Shown here: piece after piece, positions 42,980-52,055 of the stretch
Numbering within the stretch: the stretch's first letter is position 1
How the letters are laid out: each line of letters starts with the position of its first letter
Assembly (NCBI GenBank): GCA_963608705.1
Contig: CAVDHB010000018.1
Span: forward strand, 1-52,136
Reading direction: 5' to 3'
Length of the DNA stretch: 52,136 nucleotides
DNA from: CAVDHB01 sp963608705
GTDB lineage: Bacteria; Bacteroidota; Bacteroidia; Bacteroidales; Bacteroidaceae
Notes under the pieces: model-generated
Told to the model about the DNA's origin: nothing
The model's database searches: none
What the model saw: the letters and a program-made list of their open reading frames with translations, nothing else
Made by a program: the position numbers and the translations under genes

Positions 42980-45289
42980 TTAACCTATGCCCAACAATTC
43001 CCTTACCATATCCTCTACTTCCTGATTGACCCGTTTGAAGTTGCGGTTTAGCATGATTTCCTTCTCCCGGTCGTTCTTGAACTCGTAGATTTTAGGAAGC
43101 GGCAAATAGTGGTCTTCCTCCTCTTTAATCTTCTTCATGTCAAAGTGTGTCTTGCAGAAATACTTCGTGGTCTTGAACTCCTCCGACTGCTCGATGTCGA
43201 AGCGGTTGAGCATCTTCTCGTCGGTTGCCGTGAAGTCACGTGCCGCTTGTCCTGCCAGCCATCCGGTCGCCATGTCCGCAATCTTCGCCGCCGGAACGAG
43301 GTAGTCCATCTTCTCCGATATGGTGGTAGAAACTTTCTGGTCGTTAATAGAGATGGAACGTGAGGTCTGCTTTGCCTTTCCAAACACGTCATTCTGCGCC
43401 CATTCCAATGTTTCCTTGTTGCGTGCCGCACCCATGAAGATGTTGCCGCAAGTGGTGATTATCTTCTGCATCCCGACCTTGCCGTAGTCTGCCTCCAACT
43501 GGGGCAGCTCTTGAAATCCCAATGTTACCGCCACCTTGTTGGAACGTGCCGTGCCTATCAGACGGTCAATCTTGTGGAAATACAGGGTGGGCAGCTCGTC
43601 CACGATAATGCTCACAGGGATGTTTCCCTTGGAGTTCACCCTTGTAATCAAACGGTTCAGCACCAGTGCGTTCAGTGAGCCGATGACCTGCTCCTTCTCC
43701 GGGTCGTTGGCGATGACAAGGTAGCTCGGATGCGTCCTGTCCGAAATCTTCAAGTCGAAGTCATCTCCAGTGAACACCCAGTAGGCTTCGGGCGACACCA
43801 GCCTTGCGGCATTGACACGGAGCGTACCCACCATGCCTTCCAACTGGTCATTCGCCTTGTTCTCGTAGGCACTCTTGAACGGTGCCATCAGCGAGGCTAT
43901 CTTGTCATCCTGCATCAGGATGTTGAACACTTGGTCGTAGGGTCTGCCAAGGAAGGACAGCACGTGAGGCATGTCCGAATACTCGCCAGTAACGGTGTCC
44001 GGCTCCACCTCGCAGCCCTGCCCGTCCTCATACCAGCAGCGGTCTATGGCTATTCGTTTCCCCGTGCGGTCTTTGTACGTAAAACTGTTCAAGTCCACGA
44101 ACATCCTGTCCTCATCGGTGGACACGTCATTGCCGCTCTCATCAACGAAGTCCAGTACCACGTTGCCGTATTTGTCGAGGGCGTTGAAATCGTCCCAGTT
44201 ACGAATGACTATCTCCAACCTCCTTCCCTCCAGTGAAATGAAACGTTTCAATCTTTTCCCGTCCTTAAATCCGACAGGGTGGAAGTTCACGAAGAAATAT
44301 ATGATGGCCGCCAAGAAGTTCTCCGCCGAGTTGGTGAAGAACGCTTCCGAGCCGCCTTTCTTTTCTCCGCCACCCTTGTTCAGGGATGCCAACAGTGTAG
44401 CCGCTGTTTCCGAAGCCGCCGCCAAGTCGGGGATGTACTTCCGCTGTATCGGGTTGATGCGGTTGGAATACTCCACATCCGTAAAGTTGACGATGCGGAA
44501 TCCGCAGTTTTCGGGCAGCTTTCCCGATTTCCTGTTCTTGCAGAACTGGTAGAACAGCGTCTTGGCCAGTGTCGGAAACTTGTAGTCGTACACCATCATC
44601 GTGAAGCCCTTGGCTGCGTGCTGACGGATGAAAGGGTCAATTATGCCGAACGACTTACCAGAGCCGGGCGTGCCGAGGACTATCGTGCCACGGAAGGGAT
44701 TGATGATATTAATCCAACCCTTGTGCATCTTCTGCTTCCAATAGTAAATCATCGGTATGTTCACCGAATAGTCATTGCCGACCAAAGCCTCCGACTGCTG
44801 AAACGACTCGTTCTCGAAGTTGAAGCGGTCTTCTCCAATCTTGTAGTTGTAGTACTTAGCGATGGCGTCCAAACCCTGATGCACCAGCATCGTACCCACA
44901 ACTGAACAGACGGCATATAGGATTCGGTTAGCCGGAAATCCCATCCAATTGACTCCAAAGTCCATCCCGTGAAAGATAAAGCACAGCCCGACCAAAGTCA
45001 GACCTGACAGTACAGGATATACGACCATCGTCTTGACATTGAATTTCAAGGCTTTCTTAGCCTTCGTGCCTATGCAGACCACACAGATACAGACCAGCTC
45101 AACAATCTTACATCCCGACACCGAGTTGAAAATCTTGAAACGCCCCAGCAGTTCGAATATGAACTGCGTGATGCGGTTGTCTGCCGTCACCGGAAGGTTC
45201 ATCACAATCTCGATGATGAGAAAGATATAGATGCAGCTGCGGAAGTAGTTGTACATCTGCTGCTGTTCACGTGTTTCCTCAAATGCCAT
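42980..45289 (-). CDS. VirD4/TraG-type conjugation coupling ATPase
   Basis: A 769-residue protein with three to four N-terminal membrane helices (about residues 15-140), Walker A GTPGSGKS at 206-213, and a Walker B-like VSIIVDELPTLYF near 560. The Bacteroidales version (often named TraG or MobC) begins YNYFR as here. It brings relaxase-bound DNA to the type IV secretion channel. It is complete, but no relaxase gene lies upstream where one is usual; a small plus-strand gene is there instead. Confidence 0.9.
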   Translation of the reverse strand: MAFEETREQQQMYNYFRSCIYIFLIIEIVMNLPVTADNRITQFIFELLGRFKIFNSVSGCKIVELVCICVVCIGTKAKKALKFNVKTMVVYPVLSGLTLVGLCFIFHGMDFGVNWMGFPANRILYAVCSVVGTMLVHQGLDAIAKYYNYKIGEDRFNFENESFQQSEALVGNDYSVNIPMIYYWKQKMHKGWINIINPFRGTIVLGTPGSGKSFGIIDPFIRQHAAKGFTMMVYDYKFPTLAKTLFYQFCKNRKSGKLPENCGFRIVNFTDVEYSNRINPIQRKYIPDLAAASETAATLLASLNKGGGEKKGGSEAFFTNSAENFLAAIIYFFVNFHPVGFKDGKRLKRFISLEGRRLEIVIRNWDDFNALDKYGNVVLDFVDESGNDVSTDEDRMFVDLNSFTYKDRTGKRIAIDRCWYEDGQGCEVEPDTVTGEYSDMPHVLSFLGRPYDQVFNILMQDDKIASLMAPFKSAYENKANDQLEGMVGTLRVNAARLVSPEAYWVFTGDDFDLKISDRTHPSYLVIANDPEKEQVIGSLNALVLNRLITRVNSKGNIPVSIIVDELPTLYFHKIDRLIGTARSNKVAVTLGFQELPQLEADYGKVGMQKIITTCGNIFMGAARNKETLEWAQNDVFGKAKQTSRSISINDQKVSTTISEKMDYLVPAAKIADMATGWLAGQAARDFTATDEKMLNRFDIEQSEEFKTTKYFCKTHFDMKKIKEEEDHYLPLPKIYEFKNDREKEIMLNRNFKRVNQEVEDMVRELLGIG

Positions 45290-45366
45290 ATATTATAATC
45301 TTATATTGTAAACGTGTCGTTTTTGTTATATAAAAGCATTATTTTTGTAGCGTAAACATTATCTAT

Positions 45367-45540
45367 ATGGACGCAACAACTTTAAAGAACAGCCATAGTT
45401 CTCTCCTTGACGCTGCCGATGACAAGCCAAACGAGACGACTTTAGCAGCTATGAAAGAGGCATGTTCGGGAAAATTACACGACACACGACCACTTGACCT
45501 GTCCTCCATAAAGGCAATGGAGAAATCCATGGGGATGTGA
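45367..45540 (+). CDS. Small acidic protein (57 aa), antitoxin-like in size
   Basis: The ATG at 45367 opens a 57-residue frame (MDATTLKNSHSSLLDAADDK...IKAMEKSMGM). A TATTTTTG box (45340-45347) precedes it by 19 bases. It is divergent from the coupling-protein gene and convergent with traO. The make-up resembles small antitoxin or relaxosome accessory proteins, but I do not recognise a family and no toxin gene adjoins it. Confidence 0.5.
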   Translation: MDATTLKNSHSSLLDAADDKPNETTLAAMKEACSGKLHDTRPLDLSSIKAMEKSMGM

Positions 45541-45585
45541 GAATAATAATCCTGTAACAGCCCATATACACTGTTTGGCGGTTAG

Positions 45586-46050
45586 TCAGAACGGAACCTT
45601 CACGCCCAGTAACAGCCCGTTACGGAACGTGTCGCCATGCAGGAAGTTCACGTTGTTCTTCTGTATGACGGAGAACTCCCAACCATTACGGAACACGTGG
45701 CTGTACTCCAAGCCGCCCTCAATCCCGAAGAAGAACTTACGCTGTGTTGCCCCGAACTGCGGTCCCAAGCGGAAACGGAGCATGGCGTTCTTGTAGCGGA
45801 CAAGGCGGTGCTTGTACACGATGCCGCCATCCCAGTAGTAACCTTTCCAAAACTCCGGCTTCCGCCAGTGGTTGCCAACCTCGCCGAACACCTCCACGGC
45901 ATTGCCGTAAGCAAGCGGATGCTCATAGCCGACAGTGGCGTTGAGCGTGGACGGGAACAGGAATCCTGCATTAATCGACAGCTTACCGTCCTGTGCGGAT
46001 GCATCTATGGCAAACATTGCACACAACAAAACTAACAAGGATCTCTTCAT
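45586..46050 (-). CDS. traO: Conjugal transfer protein TraO
   Basis: This 154-residue exported protein has a signal peptide (KRSLLVLLCAMFAIDASAQ). The TraO beta-barrel-like body follows (LGPQFGATQRKFFFGIEGGLEYSHVFRNGWEF) and the protein ends in VKVPF. CTnDOT-type elements place traO directly after traN, as here (ATGA-like overlap at 46047-46050). Likely an outer-membrane part of the mating apparatus. Confidence 0.85.
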   Translation of the reverse strand: MKRSLLVLLCAMFAIDASAQDGKLSINAGFLFPSTLNATVGYEHPLAYGNAVEVFGEVGNHWRKPEFWKGYYWDGGIVYKHRLVRYKNAMLRFRLGPQFGATQRKFFFGIEGGLEYSHVFRNGWEFSVIQKNNVNFLHGDTFRNGLLLGVKVPF

Positions 46051-46544
46051 GGCTTGGATGGATAAGAAATATAGTAATAAGGATAATAAGGCGTCCCTTT
46101 CAAAATATCCGTGTCGAAGCCGTCGGCATGGAGGATGTCCTCGTACTCGATAACCAGCGTGATGACACGCCCGCTAATCTGGTTCTCGGAGATTTCCAGC
46201 CTTAGGACTTTCTCTTCCGGAAAGGTCAGTTTCGGCAGCACCAGCACGTTGCGGTAGTGTTTCTTGAACTTCTTGGCATGGTTCAGCGAGAACACGGGTG
46301 TCAGCTCGATGGTCTGCGAGTTGGTCGCCTTGGTCTCTTTCTTGTCAGCCAGCTTCACCCTCAGCTCCTCGATGTCGTATGGAATCTTCGTCCTGTTCTG
46401 CAAGGAGTAGTCGATGAAGAAGTAATCCCCGATGGAATAGATGTTGTTTACAATGGCTTTCATTCCATGCGCTTTCGACACAATCTGGTTGTACTTGCGC
46501 TCACTGCCATAGACCGCCCAAGCGTAACGTGCCATTTTCGCCAT
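46047..46544 (-). pseudogene. traN: traN (DUF4138) C-terminal fragment
   Basis: 165 residues match the C-terminal half of the Bacteroidales TraN/DUF4138 family: KYNQIVSKAHGMKAIVNNIYSIGDYFFIDYSLQN, then TIELTPVFSLNHAKKFKKHYRNVLVLPKLTFPEEKVLRLEISE. Full TraN proteins are about 300 residues or more and carry a signal peptide. Here a stop codon lies 3 codons before the first Met, and no upstream traN sequence is seen. The fragment marks the broken edge of the conjugative element. Confidence 0.8.
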
Positions 46545-46700
46545 CGCACCCTATCTTCTGCCACGGCCACGGATCGCATGATTCTTGTCGTGGCTTTTGC
46601 TATCTTCGCAATGTAATCACCAAACTGTGTATGTCATGCGAATCATCAGACTTATTATCGTTTATTGCTCCGACACGAGGAGCGACCGTTCGTTCAGTGC

Positions 46701-46779
46701 GGAGACGCAATTTATCGCATCTCCACCCAACAGGGTGAAAGAGGGAGAACTTGACAGTCAGGAACTGAAAGGTTCTCCC
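46701..46779. repeat. Two hairpins in the gene-free stretch 46545-46843
   Basis: GGAGACGC/GCATCTCC (46701-46708 with 46717-46724) is kin to the hairpin at 113-144. GGGAGAAC/GTTCTCCC (46743-46750 with 46772-46779) follows. I see no gene in this 300-base stretch, which lies at the edge of the element remnant. Confidence 0.5.
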
Positions 46780-46843
46780 TTGTGCATATTGTCGGGTTCT
46801 GGCCGTTTTGCAGCTTGCACATCAGCGTATCAGAACGGCATAC

Positions 46844-47293
46844 TTACCACTTAACCTGTTCATTCAAGATGTTACCATCCGTTGCATCCTCAGCTGTGAA
46901 TGTGCCGCCCTTATACTGCACGCAAAGCATGACAAGCGGCGCATCTCCATTATTGCGCACGGAGCGTTTCCCATCGGGTGCAACCCTTACTACCGTACCT
47001 TCGGACACAGGGAATATATTGCCATCCACTTGAAACTCTCCATTGCCCGAAAGGAAGAAATACAACTCTTCGTGATTCTTGTGCGTATGCAGAAAGCCTG
47101 TTTCTGTGCCGGGCTGGAAAGACTGGAAAGAAAATTCGCCGCCTGTGGCATGCACTGCCGCACCACTGAACACCTTACCCGGTATCTTTACGTCTGGACC
47201 GAGTTCCAATACATAGTCTCTCAATTCACTGAATCTCCCCACGCTTATTGCGCTGAAATTCTTTGCCGAAGCAATGTCCCTAATCTGTTTCAT
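46844..47293 (-). CDS. Cupin-domain protein
   Basis: This 149-residue protein has the cupin core: FLHTHKNHEELYFFLSGNGEFQVDG supplies the HxH and E metal ligands of motif 1, and the following VSEGTVVRVAPDGKRSVRN the second motif. It is probably a small metal-binding enzyme or sensor. It is divergent from the HxlR regulator gene, which may control it. Confidence 0.85.
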   Translation of the reverse strand: MKQIRDIASAKNFSAISVGRFSELRDYVLELGPDVKIPGKVFSGAAVHATGGEFSFQSFQPGTETGFLHTHKNHEELYFFLSGNGEFQVDGNIFPVSEGTVVRVAPDGKRSVRNNGDAPLVMLCVQYKGGTFTAEDATDGNILNEQVKW

Positions 47294-47318
47294 ATTATCT
47301 GTTGTTTGAATGATGGTG

Positions 47319-47349
47319 CAAAGTTACCCACTTACAAACCACCCTGCAA
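47319..47349 (-). promoter_or_regulatory. Bacteroidota promoter of the cupin gene
   Basis: On the minus strand TTG (47349-47347), 20 bases, then TAACTTTG (47326-47319). The cupin start follows 25 bases on. Confidence 0.65.
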
Positions 47350-47465
47350 GAAGGCACTTGCCTGTCAGTTGGTCACCTTGATGAAACCATTGCAGTAAAC
47401 AAACGCTTTGCGACCTTTATTATTAACATAGTTTAATTCACAATGGTTCTTCTATGGATATTAGT

Positions 47466-47473
47466 TACCTTTG
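47466..47473 (+). promoter_or_regulatory. Bacteroidota -7 box of the HxlR gene
   Basis: TACCTTTG matches TAnnTTTG and lies 27 bases before the HxlR start. The -33 region is weak. Confidence 0.55.
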
Positions 47474-47500
47474 TAGCCTAATGTTATAAACCAATGATTT

Positions 47501-47869
47501 ATGAATAAGGAAAGACTGGAAGAATACGTATTCCCCGAATGCCCGATACGAAACGTATTGGCGCGTATCAGCGACAAGTGGTCGCTGCTGGTGCTTTACA
47601 CGCTCCACACGCACCCAGATGCCATGCGGTTCAACGCCCTGCGTCATGCCATACCGGACATATCCCAGAAAATGCTCACAAACACATTGCGCACATTGGA
47701 AGAAGACGGCTTCGTCAGTAGGAAAGTGTATGCTGAAGTGCCACCACGTGTTGAATATTCGCTGACGGAACGTGCCTTGTCGCTACTGCCACATGTGGAT
47801 GCACTCATTATGTGGGCGAAAGAGAACATGGCGGCAATCTTAAAGGACAGAGAGAAAGTTGTAAAATAA
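47501..47869 (+). CDS. HxlR-family winged-helix regulator
   Basis: This 122-residue protein has the HxlR signature: CPIRNVLARISDKWSLLVLYTL (with the N-terminal Cys), FNALRHAIPDISQKMLTNTLRTLEEDGFVSRKVY and PPRVEYSLTERALSLLP. The Cys at residue 14 may sense redox or electrophiles, as in several family members. It is divergent from the cupin gene and probably regulates it. Confidence 0.9.
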   Translation: MNKERLEEYVFPECPIRNVLARISDKWSLLVLYTLHTHPDAMRFNALRHAIPDISQKMLTNTLRTLEEDGFVSRKVYAEVPPRVEYSLTERALSLLPHVDALIMWAKENMAAILKDREKVVK

Positions 47870-47916
47870 GACATTACGAAGTCACCGGCTTGTTTTGAAG
47901 TAAAGATACAAGGAAA

Positions 47917-48486
47917 ATGGATGCACATAATATATTGGAAGCGAAATCGAGGAAGGACTTACGCCAATGGCTGGCAGAAAACCATGATAAAGAGACCGAA
48001 TGTTGGGTGGTAGTGAAACGAGGAAGACCTAAAGACTGTGAGACCTTTTGGTATATCGATGCTGTGGAAGAAGCCTTGTGTTTCGGATGGATAGACAGCA
48101 CAACCAAGAAGATGGCCGACGGCACAACCGCTCAGAAGCTATGTCCCCGAAAACCACGAAGCAACTGGTCGGAGTTGAACAAGGAGAGATGCCGCCGGAT
48201 GGAACGGTTGGGACTGATGACGGACGCAGGAAGAGATGTCCTGCCGGATATGTCAGACAACGGTTTCACAATAGACAAAGATATTCTAAAGGAATTACAA
48301 TCCGACCCTGTGGTATGGGAAAACTTCTGCCGATTGCCGGAGTTGTACAAACGGGTGAGAATAGATACCATTCAGATAAAGAAACGCCAGCCAGAACTTT
48401 TCAAAAGCCGTCTAAGCAAATTCATAGAGAATACCCGTCAAGGTGTTCTTTACGGAGAATGGAATGATAATGGGAGATTGTTATAG
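47917..48486 (+). CDS. YdeI/OmpD-associated family protein
   Basis: This 189-residue protein shows RKDLRQWLAENHDKETECWVVVKRG, then YIDAVEEALCFGWIDSTTKKMADG and RKPRSNWSELNKERCRRMERLGLMTDAG, the standard YdeI-like pattern. Members occur widely; their biochemical role is unclear. It starts 47 bases after hxlR and is probably co-transcribed. Confidence 0.85.
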   Translation: MDAHNILEAKSRKDLRQWLAENHDKETECWVVVKRGRPKDCETFWYIDAVEEALCFGWIDSTTKKMADGTTAQKLCPRKPRSNWSELNKERCRRMERLGLMTDAGRDVLPDMSDNGFTIDKDILKELQSDPVVWENFCRLPELYKRVRIDTIQIKKRQPELFKSRLSKFIENTRQGVLYGEWNDNGRLL

Positions 48487-48495
48487 GAAAAGTTT

Positions 48496-49005
48496 ATGGT
48501 TACAGTATTAGATTCCCGCCTTTCAAAAGTACAGGTCATGTCTTTGGCTCAAAGCCTGCATAATGATGAATGTGGTATAGCAGATATGTTTAACGCAATG
48601 CGGCAAACTGATAATCCTCGTATAGCCTACAATGCGGCATGGGTACTCACACATCTGACGATGGAAGATAAAAGGCTTTATCTGTCTCACAGGTATGTGC
48701 AACTGGTCAGCCTTGCCACGTCCGAGGCACTCCATTTTCGTCGTGGATTGGTTCTTTCCATTCTTGAAGACTTTCCTGTGGAGGACAAGCCGAATACAAC
48801 CTTGTTGGATTTTTGCCTGACACATATTACAGACATAAAAGAAAGTGACAGTAGCCGTTCCTGTATGATAAGGCTTGCAGCAAGAATGTGCAAGCCTTAT
48901 CCAGAGTTATGTAATGAGCTGATGCTTGTTTTAGAGATGCTATCTCCGAATACTTCAAAAAGTATAGAATGCGCAAAAAGAAAGGCATTGGAAATGATAA
49001 TCTGA
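48496..49005 (+). CDS. Helical-repeat protein, unknown function
   Basis: This 169-residue all-helical protein shows HEAT-like pairs (NPRIAYNAAWVLTHLTMEDKRLY; LHFRRGLVLSILEDFP; SSRSCMIRLAARMCKPYPELCNEL). It begins 9 bases after the YdeI-like gene and is probably in the same operon. It may be a protein-interaction scaffold. No catalytic motif seen. Confidence 0.7.
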   Translation: MVTVLDSRLSKVQVMSLAQSLHNDECGIADMFNAMRQTDNPRIAYNAAWVLTHLTMEDKRLYLSHRYVQLVSLATSEALHFRRGLVLSILEDFPVEDKPNTTLLDFCLTHITDIKESDSSRSCMIRLAARMCKPYPELCNELMLVLEMLSPNTSKSIECAKRKALEMII

Positions 49006-49038
49006 ACAATCAACGAACTTATTGTTATTTTTTTTAAC

Positions 49039-49292
49039 AGGGAGTGTGCTTACCCACTCCCTGAAGAATATTCTCTTTTTCAAAATAGCCCAATGATACT
49101 TATTATCAGAAATAGTATATTAATCACAAGTTACACCTTTTCATAGAACGAAAAGGATTTTTTGATTGAGCCTTCTTCTTTTTAGAAAACTCAATCTACA
49201 ACTTAAATGAAATATTAAGTTTCATAATAGTTACATTATGAGTTTTAGACTAAATCTTTATAGTCCCAGTAGCCATTCTGGGACATTTAGTA
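49039..49292. repeat. Three hairpins in the gene-free stretch 49006-49600
   Basis: CAGGGAGTG/CACTCCCTG (about 49039-49064) probably ends the preceding operon. GATTGAG/CTCAATC (49164-49170 with 49190-49196) follows. A bulged stem ACTAAAT-GTCCCAG with CTGGGAC-ATTTAGT (49250-49292) comes next. ATGCTT/AAGCAT lies near 49461. No gene is seen before 49601. Confidence 0.5.
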
Positions 49293-49538
49293 AAAGCATA
49301 AGAAATGCCAATCACAAATGTGACATATCTTTTGTCAATCTGTCAGACCTTTTATTAGATAGTAGCACAACTCTGCCTACCTACTTTTGAACGACATTAG
49401 ATGTAGTCAGCCAAATACAACGTGAGTTTTGTAAACATACCATTTCAGAATAGCAAACCTATGCTTTGCGAAGCATAAACGATATGTTTACGACACACAA
49501 ACGACATCTTTATTTTTCCTCATTATCAATGCTATTAC

Positions 49539-49569
49539 TTGCATTGCTCCGAGAAAAAGCGTATATTTG
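49539..49569 (+). promoter_or_regulatory. Bacteroidota promoter of the HU-like gene
   Basis: TTG (49539-49541), 20 bases, then TATATTTG (49562-49569), 31 bases before the ATG at 49601. It also argues against the longer frame from 49466. Confidence 0.7.
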
Positions 49570-49600
49570 CATTCATGTAAAACCCATAAAATTGGACTAT

Positions 49601-50053
49601 ATGATAAAATACATCATTCAGGCGAAAGAAAACAGGCTCGTAAAGCCGAGTACAGTCAAATACTATCCACAGGCTGCTCCATCAACTCCATTGACATTAA
49701 ACCAGATTGTCAAGAGGATTGAAAAGCGCAGCACCGTTTCAAGTGCCGACGTGAAAGCCGTCTTGGACGCTCTTCAGTATGAGGTGATTGACGCTTTGCA
49801 GAACGGCAACTCCGTAAGGCTTGGCGACCTCGGTTCGTTCCGTCTGACAATCAAGGCAGAGGGTGCGACGACGGCAGCAGAAGCAAAGAAGAAGGGCGCA
49901 AGCCTCATAAAGCAGGTGAACGTGCAGTTCACGAAAAGCGCAGCCATGCGTGACGCTTTCGCAGTGAACGCCCTCGAATTCGGGCAACAGGCTGACGTGA
50001 CGAACGCTTCAGACGGAGGTGCGACCGAGGAAGGCGGAAGCGAGGACATTTAA
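49601..50053 (+). CDS. HU-like DNA-binding protein of the Bacteroidales type
   Basis: From the ATG at 49601 this is 150 residues. TLNQIVKRIEKRSTVSSADVKAVLDALQYEVIDALQNGNSVRLGDLGSFRLTI is the HU/IHF-like fold in the Bacteroidales variant (about residues 30-85). A basic region and an acidic Gly-rich tail (GGATEEGGSEDI) follow. Such proteins are abundant DNA-bending proteins with many paralogues per genome. It has its own promoter and terminator. Confidence 0.85.
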   Translation: MIKYIIQAKENRLVKPSTVKYYPQAAPSTPLTLNQIVKRIEKRSTVSSADVKAVLDALQYEVIDALQNGNSVRLGDLGSFRLTIKAEGATTAAEAKKKGASLIKQVNVQFTKSAAMRDAFAVNALEFGQQADVTNASDGGATEEGGSEDI

Positions 50054-50072
50054 TAATTAGACGGGATTTCAA

Positions 50073-50115
50073 CACTCCATATAGACTGTTCGAAGACTCT
50101 ATATGGAGTGTTTTT
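50073..50115 (+). terminator. Terminator after the HU-like gene
   Basis: CACTCCATATAGA (50073-50085) pairs with TCTATATGGAGTG (50098-50110), followed by five Ts. A further copy of the right arm (about 50119-50132) could compete for pairing. Confidence 0.85.
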
Positions 50116-50177
50116 ACAGTCTATATGGAGTGATTTCCTATATCTTACGAATATAACAAATTTGATTATAAAGTATA

Positions 50178-51035
50178 ATGGAAATATTGGGGACAAATTA
50201 CAGTCAAATAATTCATGGAGACGCTTTGCAAGCATTAACTAAATGCGTAAAAGATGAATCCATTGATTTAATCTTTGCAGACCCTCCTTACAATATAGGT
50301 AAAGACTTTGCTGGATGTAAGGACAGATGGCCATCTGATGAGGAATATCTGAATTGGTGTTATGAGTGGTTAAGCCTATGCGTTAGAAAGCTGAAGCCAA
50401 CAGGAGCTTTCTATGTGATGACATCTACTCAATTCATGCCATATTTTGACATATTCTTGCGTAAAAGATTATCGGTCTTGTCTCGTTTGGTTTGGTTTTA
50501 TGATAGCTCTGGAGTACAGGCTAAAAAATATTTTGGTTCCATGTATGAACCTATCCTCTTTTGTGTCAAGGACAAAAACAATTATACATTCAATGCAGAT
50601 GATATATTGGTAGAGGCCAAGACTGGTGCAAAAAGAGGACTGATAGATTATCGTAAAAATCCCCCACAACCATATAATACCAAAAAAGTTCCTGGAAATG
50701 TATGGGAATTTGCACGCGTCAGATATAGGATGGATGAATATGAGAATCATCCAACACAAAAGCCCATTGCCTTATTGGAGCGCATTATAAAAGCAAGTTC
50801 CAATGAGGGAGATTGGGTCTTAGACCCTTTTTCTGGCTCTTTCACGACTTCTTTCGTTGCAAAATCTTTAAAACGAAAATCAATAGGTATTGAGTTGCAA
50901 GAAGAATACATAAAAATAGGATTGCGTCGTTTAGAATTAGCTTCTGATTATAAGGGCGAATCTATTCAAAAGGAAATAAAAAGTTACCAACGCAAAGAGC
51001 ATAATCAACTTCAACAGTCATTATTCCCAATGTAG
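50178..51035 (+). CDS. Type II adenine DNA methyltransferase, YhdJ-like
   Basis: This 285-residue protein is a beta-class N6-adenine methylase: catalytic ADPPYNIGKDF near residue 34, and the AdoMet motif LDPFSGSFTTSFVA near 214. The stretches WFYDSSGVQAKKYFGSMYEPIL and GLIDYRKNPPQPYNTKKVPGNVWEF closely match E. coli YhdJ as I recall it. YhdJ methylates ATGCAT, so the same target is a reasonable prediction. It lies 1 base before the partner nuclease gene and should protect the host DNA from it. Confidence 0.9.
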   Translation: MEILGTNYSQIIHGDALQALTKCVKDESIDLIFADPPYNIGKDFAGCKDRWPSDEEYLNWCYEWLSLCVRKLKPTGAFYVMTSTQFMPYFDIFLRKRLSVLSRLVWFYDSSGVQAKKYFGSMYEPILFCVKDKNNYTFNADDILVEAKTGAKRGLIDYRKNPPQPYNTKKVPGNVWEFARVRYRMDEYENHPTQKPIALLERIIKASSNEGDWVLDPFSGSFTTSFVAKSLKRKSIGIELQEEYIKIGLRRLELASDYKGESIQKEIKSYQRKEHNQLQQSLFPM

Positions 51036-51036
51036 A

Positions 51037-52017
51037 ATGGATATACATAGTTTTACACCAATAATCATTGGCATACTTCAAAAGTATTTTGGAGAAGATG
51101 CCCAAGATGTGATTGACAAAAGCCTATTGATTCAATACATCAATCAAAAGACAAAATCTGCAAACAAAGGCTCTAAGTCAAGATCCAGTTTCGCCAATTT
51201 ATATGCTATTTATGTGATAATAGAAGATTATATTGAGCATGGATTTAATGTCACTGGACAATATGGTAAATATGAAGGCGCACAATATTCACATCTTTTT
51301 AAAAGACAACGTGAGCTGCCTTTTGGTGAGAAGTTACAGAATCATGCCCTTAATAACAGAATGAATGCTGAATTTCAGAAGTTCTTTCCTACTTCTAAAA
51401 TTGTACCTATTATACGCAATTTAGAAACGAACAGATATTGGATTAATGAGAACTTATTGAAAATCACGGTTAATCACCATGAATACAATATTGCTTTGGC
51501 AATAATCAATATCATTGATAAATATGTGGCAACCAAACAAGATGCATTCAGAAAGTTTATAGAGCAGTGCAAAACATTGCAAAGCATACATGAATCAGAC
51601 CATGATAAGATAATATCTTTTATTTCAGAACTAATTGCCCCAAATGCAGATGCTCGACTATTTGAAATAGTAAGTTATTCCATTCTAAAATTCTATTACA
51701 AAGGGCAAAATATCATTTGGGGATATGACATGGACAATTTAAATACTGAGTCATTGCATTTATATAAGACAGGAAGGACCAATGCCAATGATGGAGGTAT
51801 AGATTTTGTAATGAAGCCACTTGGTCGCTTTTTTCAAGTTACAGAAACCTTGGATTTCAGAAAGTACTTCCTCGATATTGAGAAAATAGAACGTTATCCT
51901 ATTACATTTGTCATAAAGACAAATGAAGATATCAATGAAATTAAATATGATTATCCGCAATCGTACCACCAAGTAATCCGCTTTAGTGTCCGTAAAATAT
52001 CCGAAACCGTTATATAA
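51037..52017 (+). CDS. Type II restriction endonuclease partner of the YhdJ-like methylase
   Basis: A 326-residue protein with a helical N-terminus and, near the C-terminus, GGIDFVMKPLGRFFQVTETLDF, which fits a PD-(D/E)xK core (D, then QVTE in place of ExK). Direct coupling to the methylase gene gives the assignment. If the methylase recognises ATGCAT, this enzyme should cut the same site, as AvaIII-type enzymes do. The nuclease family is inferred from context. Confidence 0.75.
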   Translation: MDIHSFTPIIIGILQKYFGEDAQDVIDKSLLIQYINQKTKSANKGSKSRSSFANLYAIYVIIEDYIEHGFNVTGQYGKYEGAQYSHLFKRQRELPFGEKLQNHALNNRMNAEFQKFFPTSKIVPIIRNLETNRYWINENLLKITVNHHEYNIALAIINIIDKYVATKQDAFRKFIEQCKTLQSIHESDHDKIISFISELIAPNADARLFEIVSYSILKFYYKGQNIIWGYDMDNLNTESLHLYKTGRTNANDGGIDFVMKPLGRFFQVTETLDFRKYFLDIEKIERYPITFVIKTNEDINEIKYDYPQSYHQVIRFSVRKISETVI

Positions 52018-52055
52018 TAGTCCCGCAATAGTTTTCGTACATCGTTTATTTTCAG

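Noticed and set aside
43730..44905. Plus-strand frames of about 170-210 residues opposite the coupling ATPase
   Set aside because: Antisense shadows of a well-conserved gene; composition follows the opposite frame.
50178..52017. Depletion of ATGCAT as proof of the predicted specificity
   Set aside because: Several ATGCAT sites occur in the window (for example near 6, 549 and 938), so scarcity cannot be used as support.
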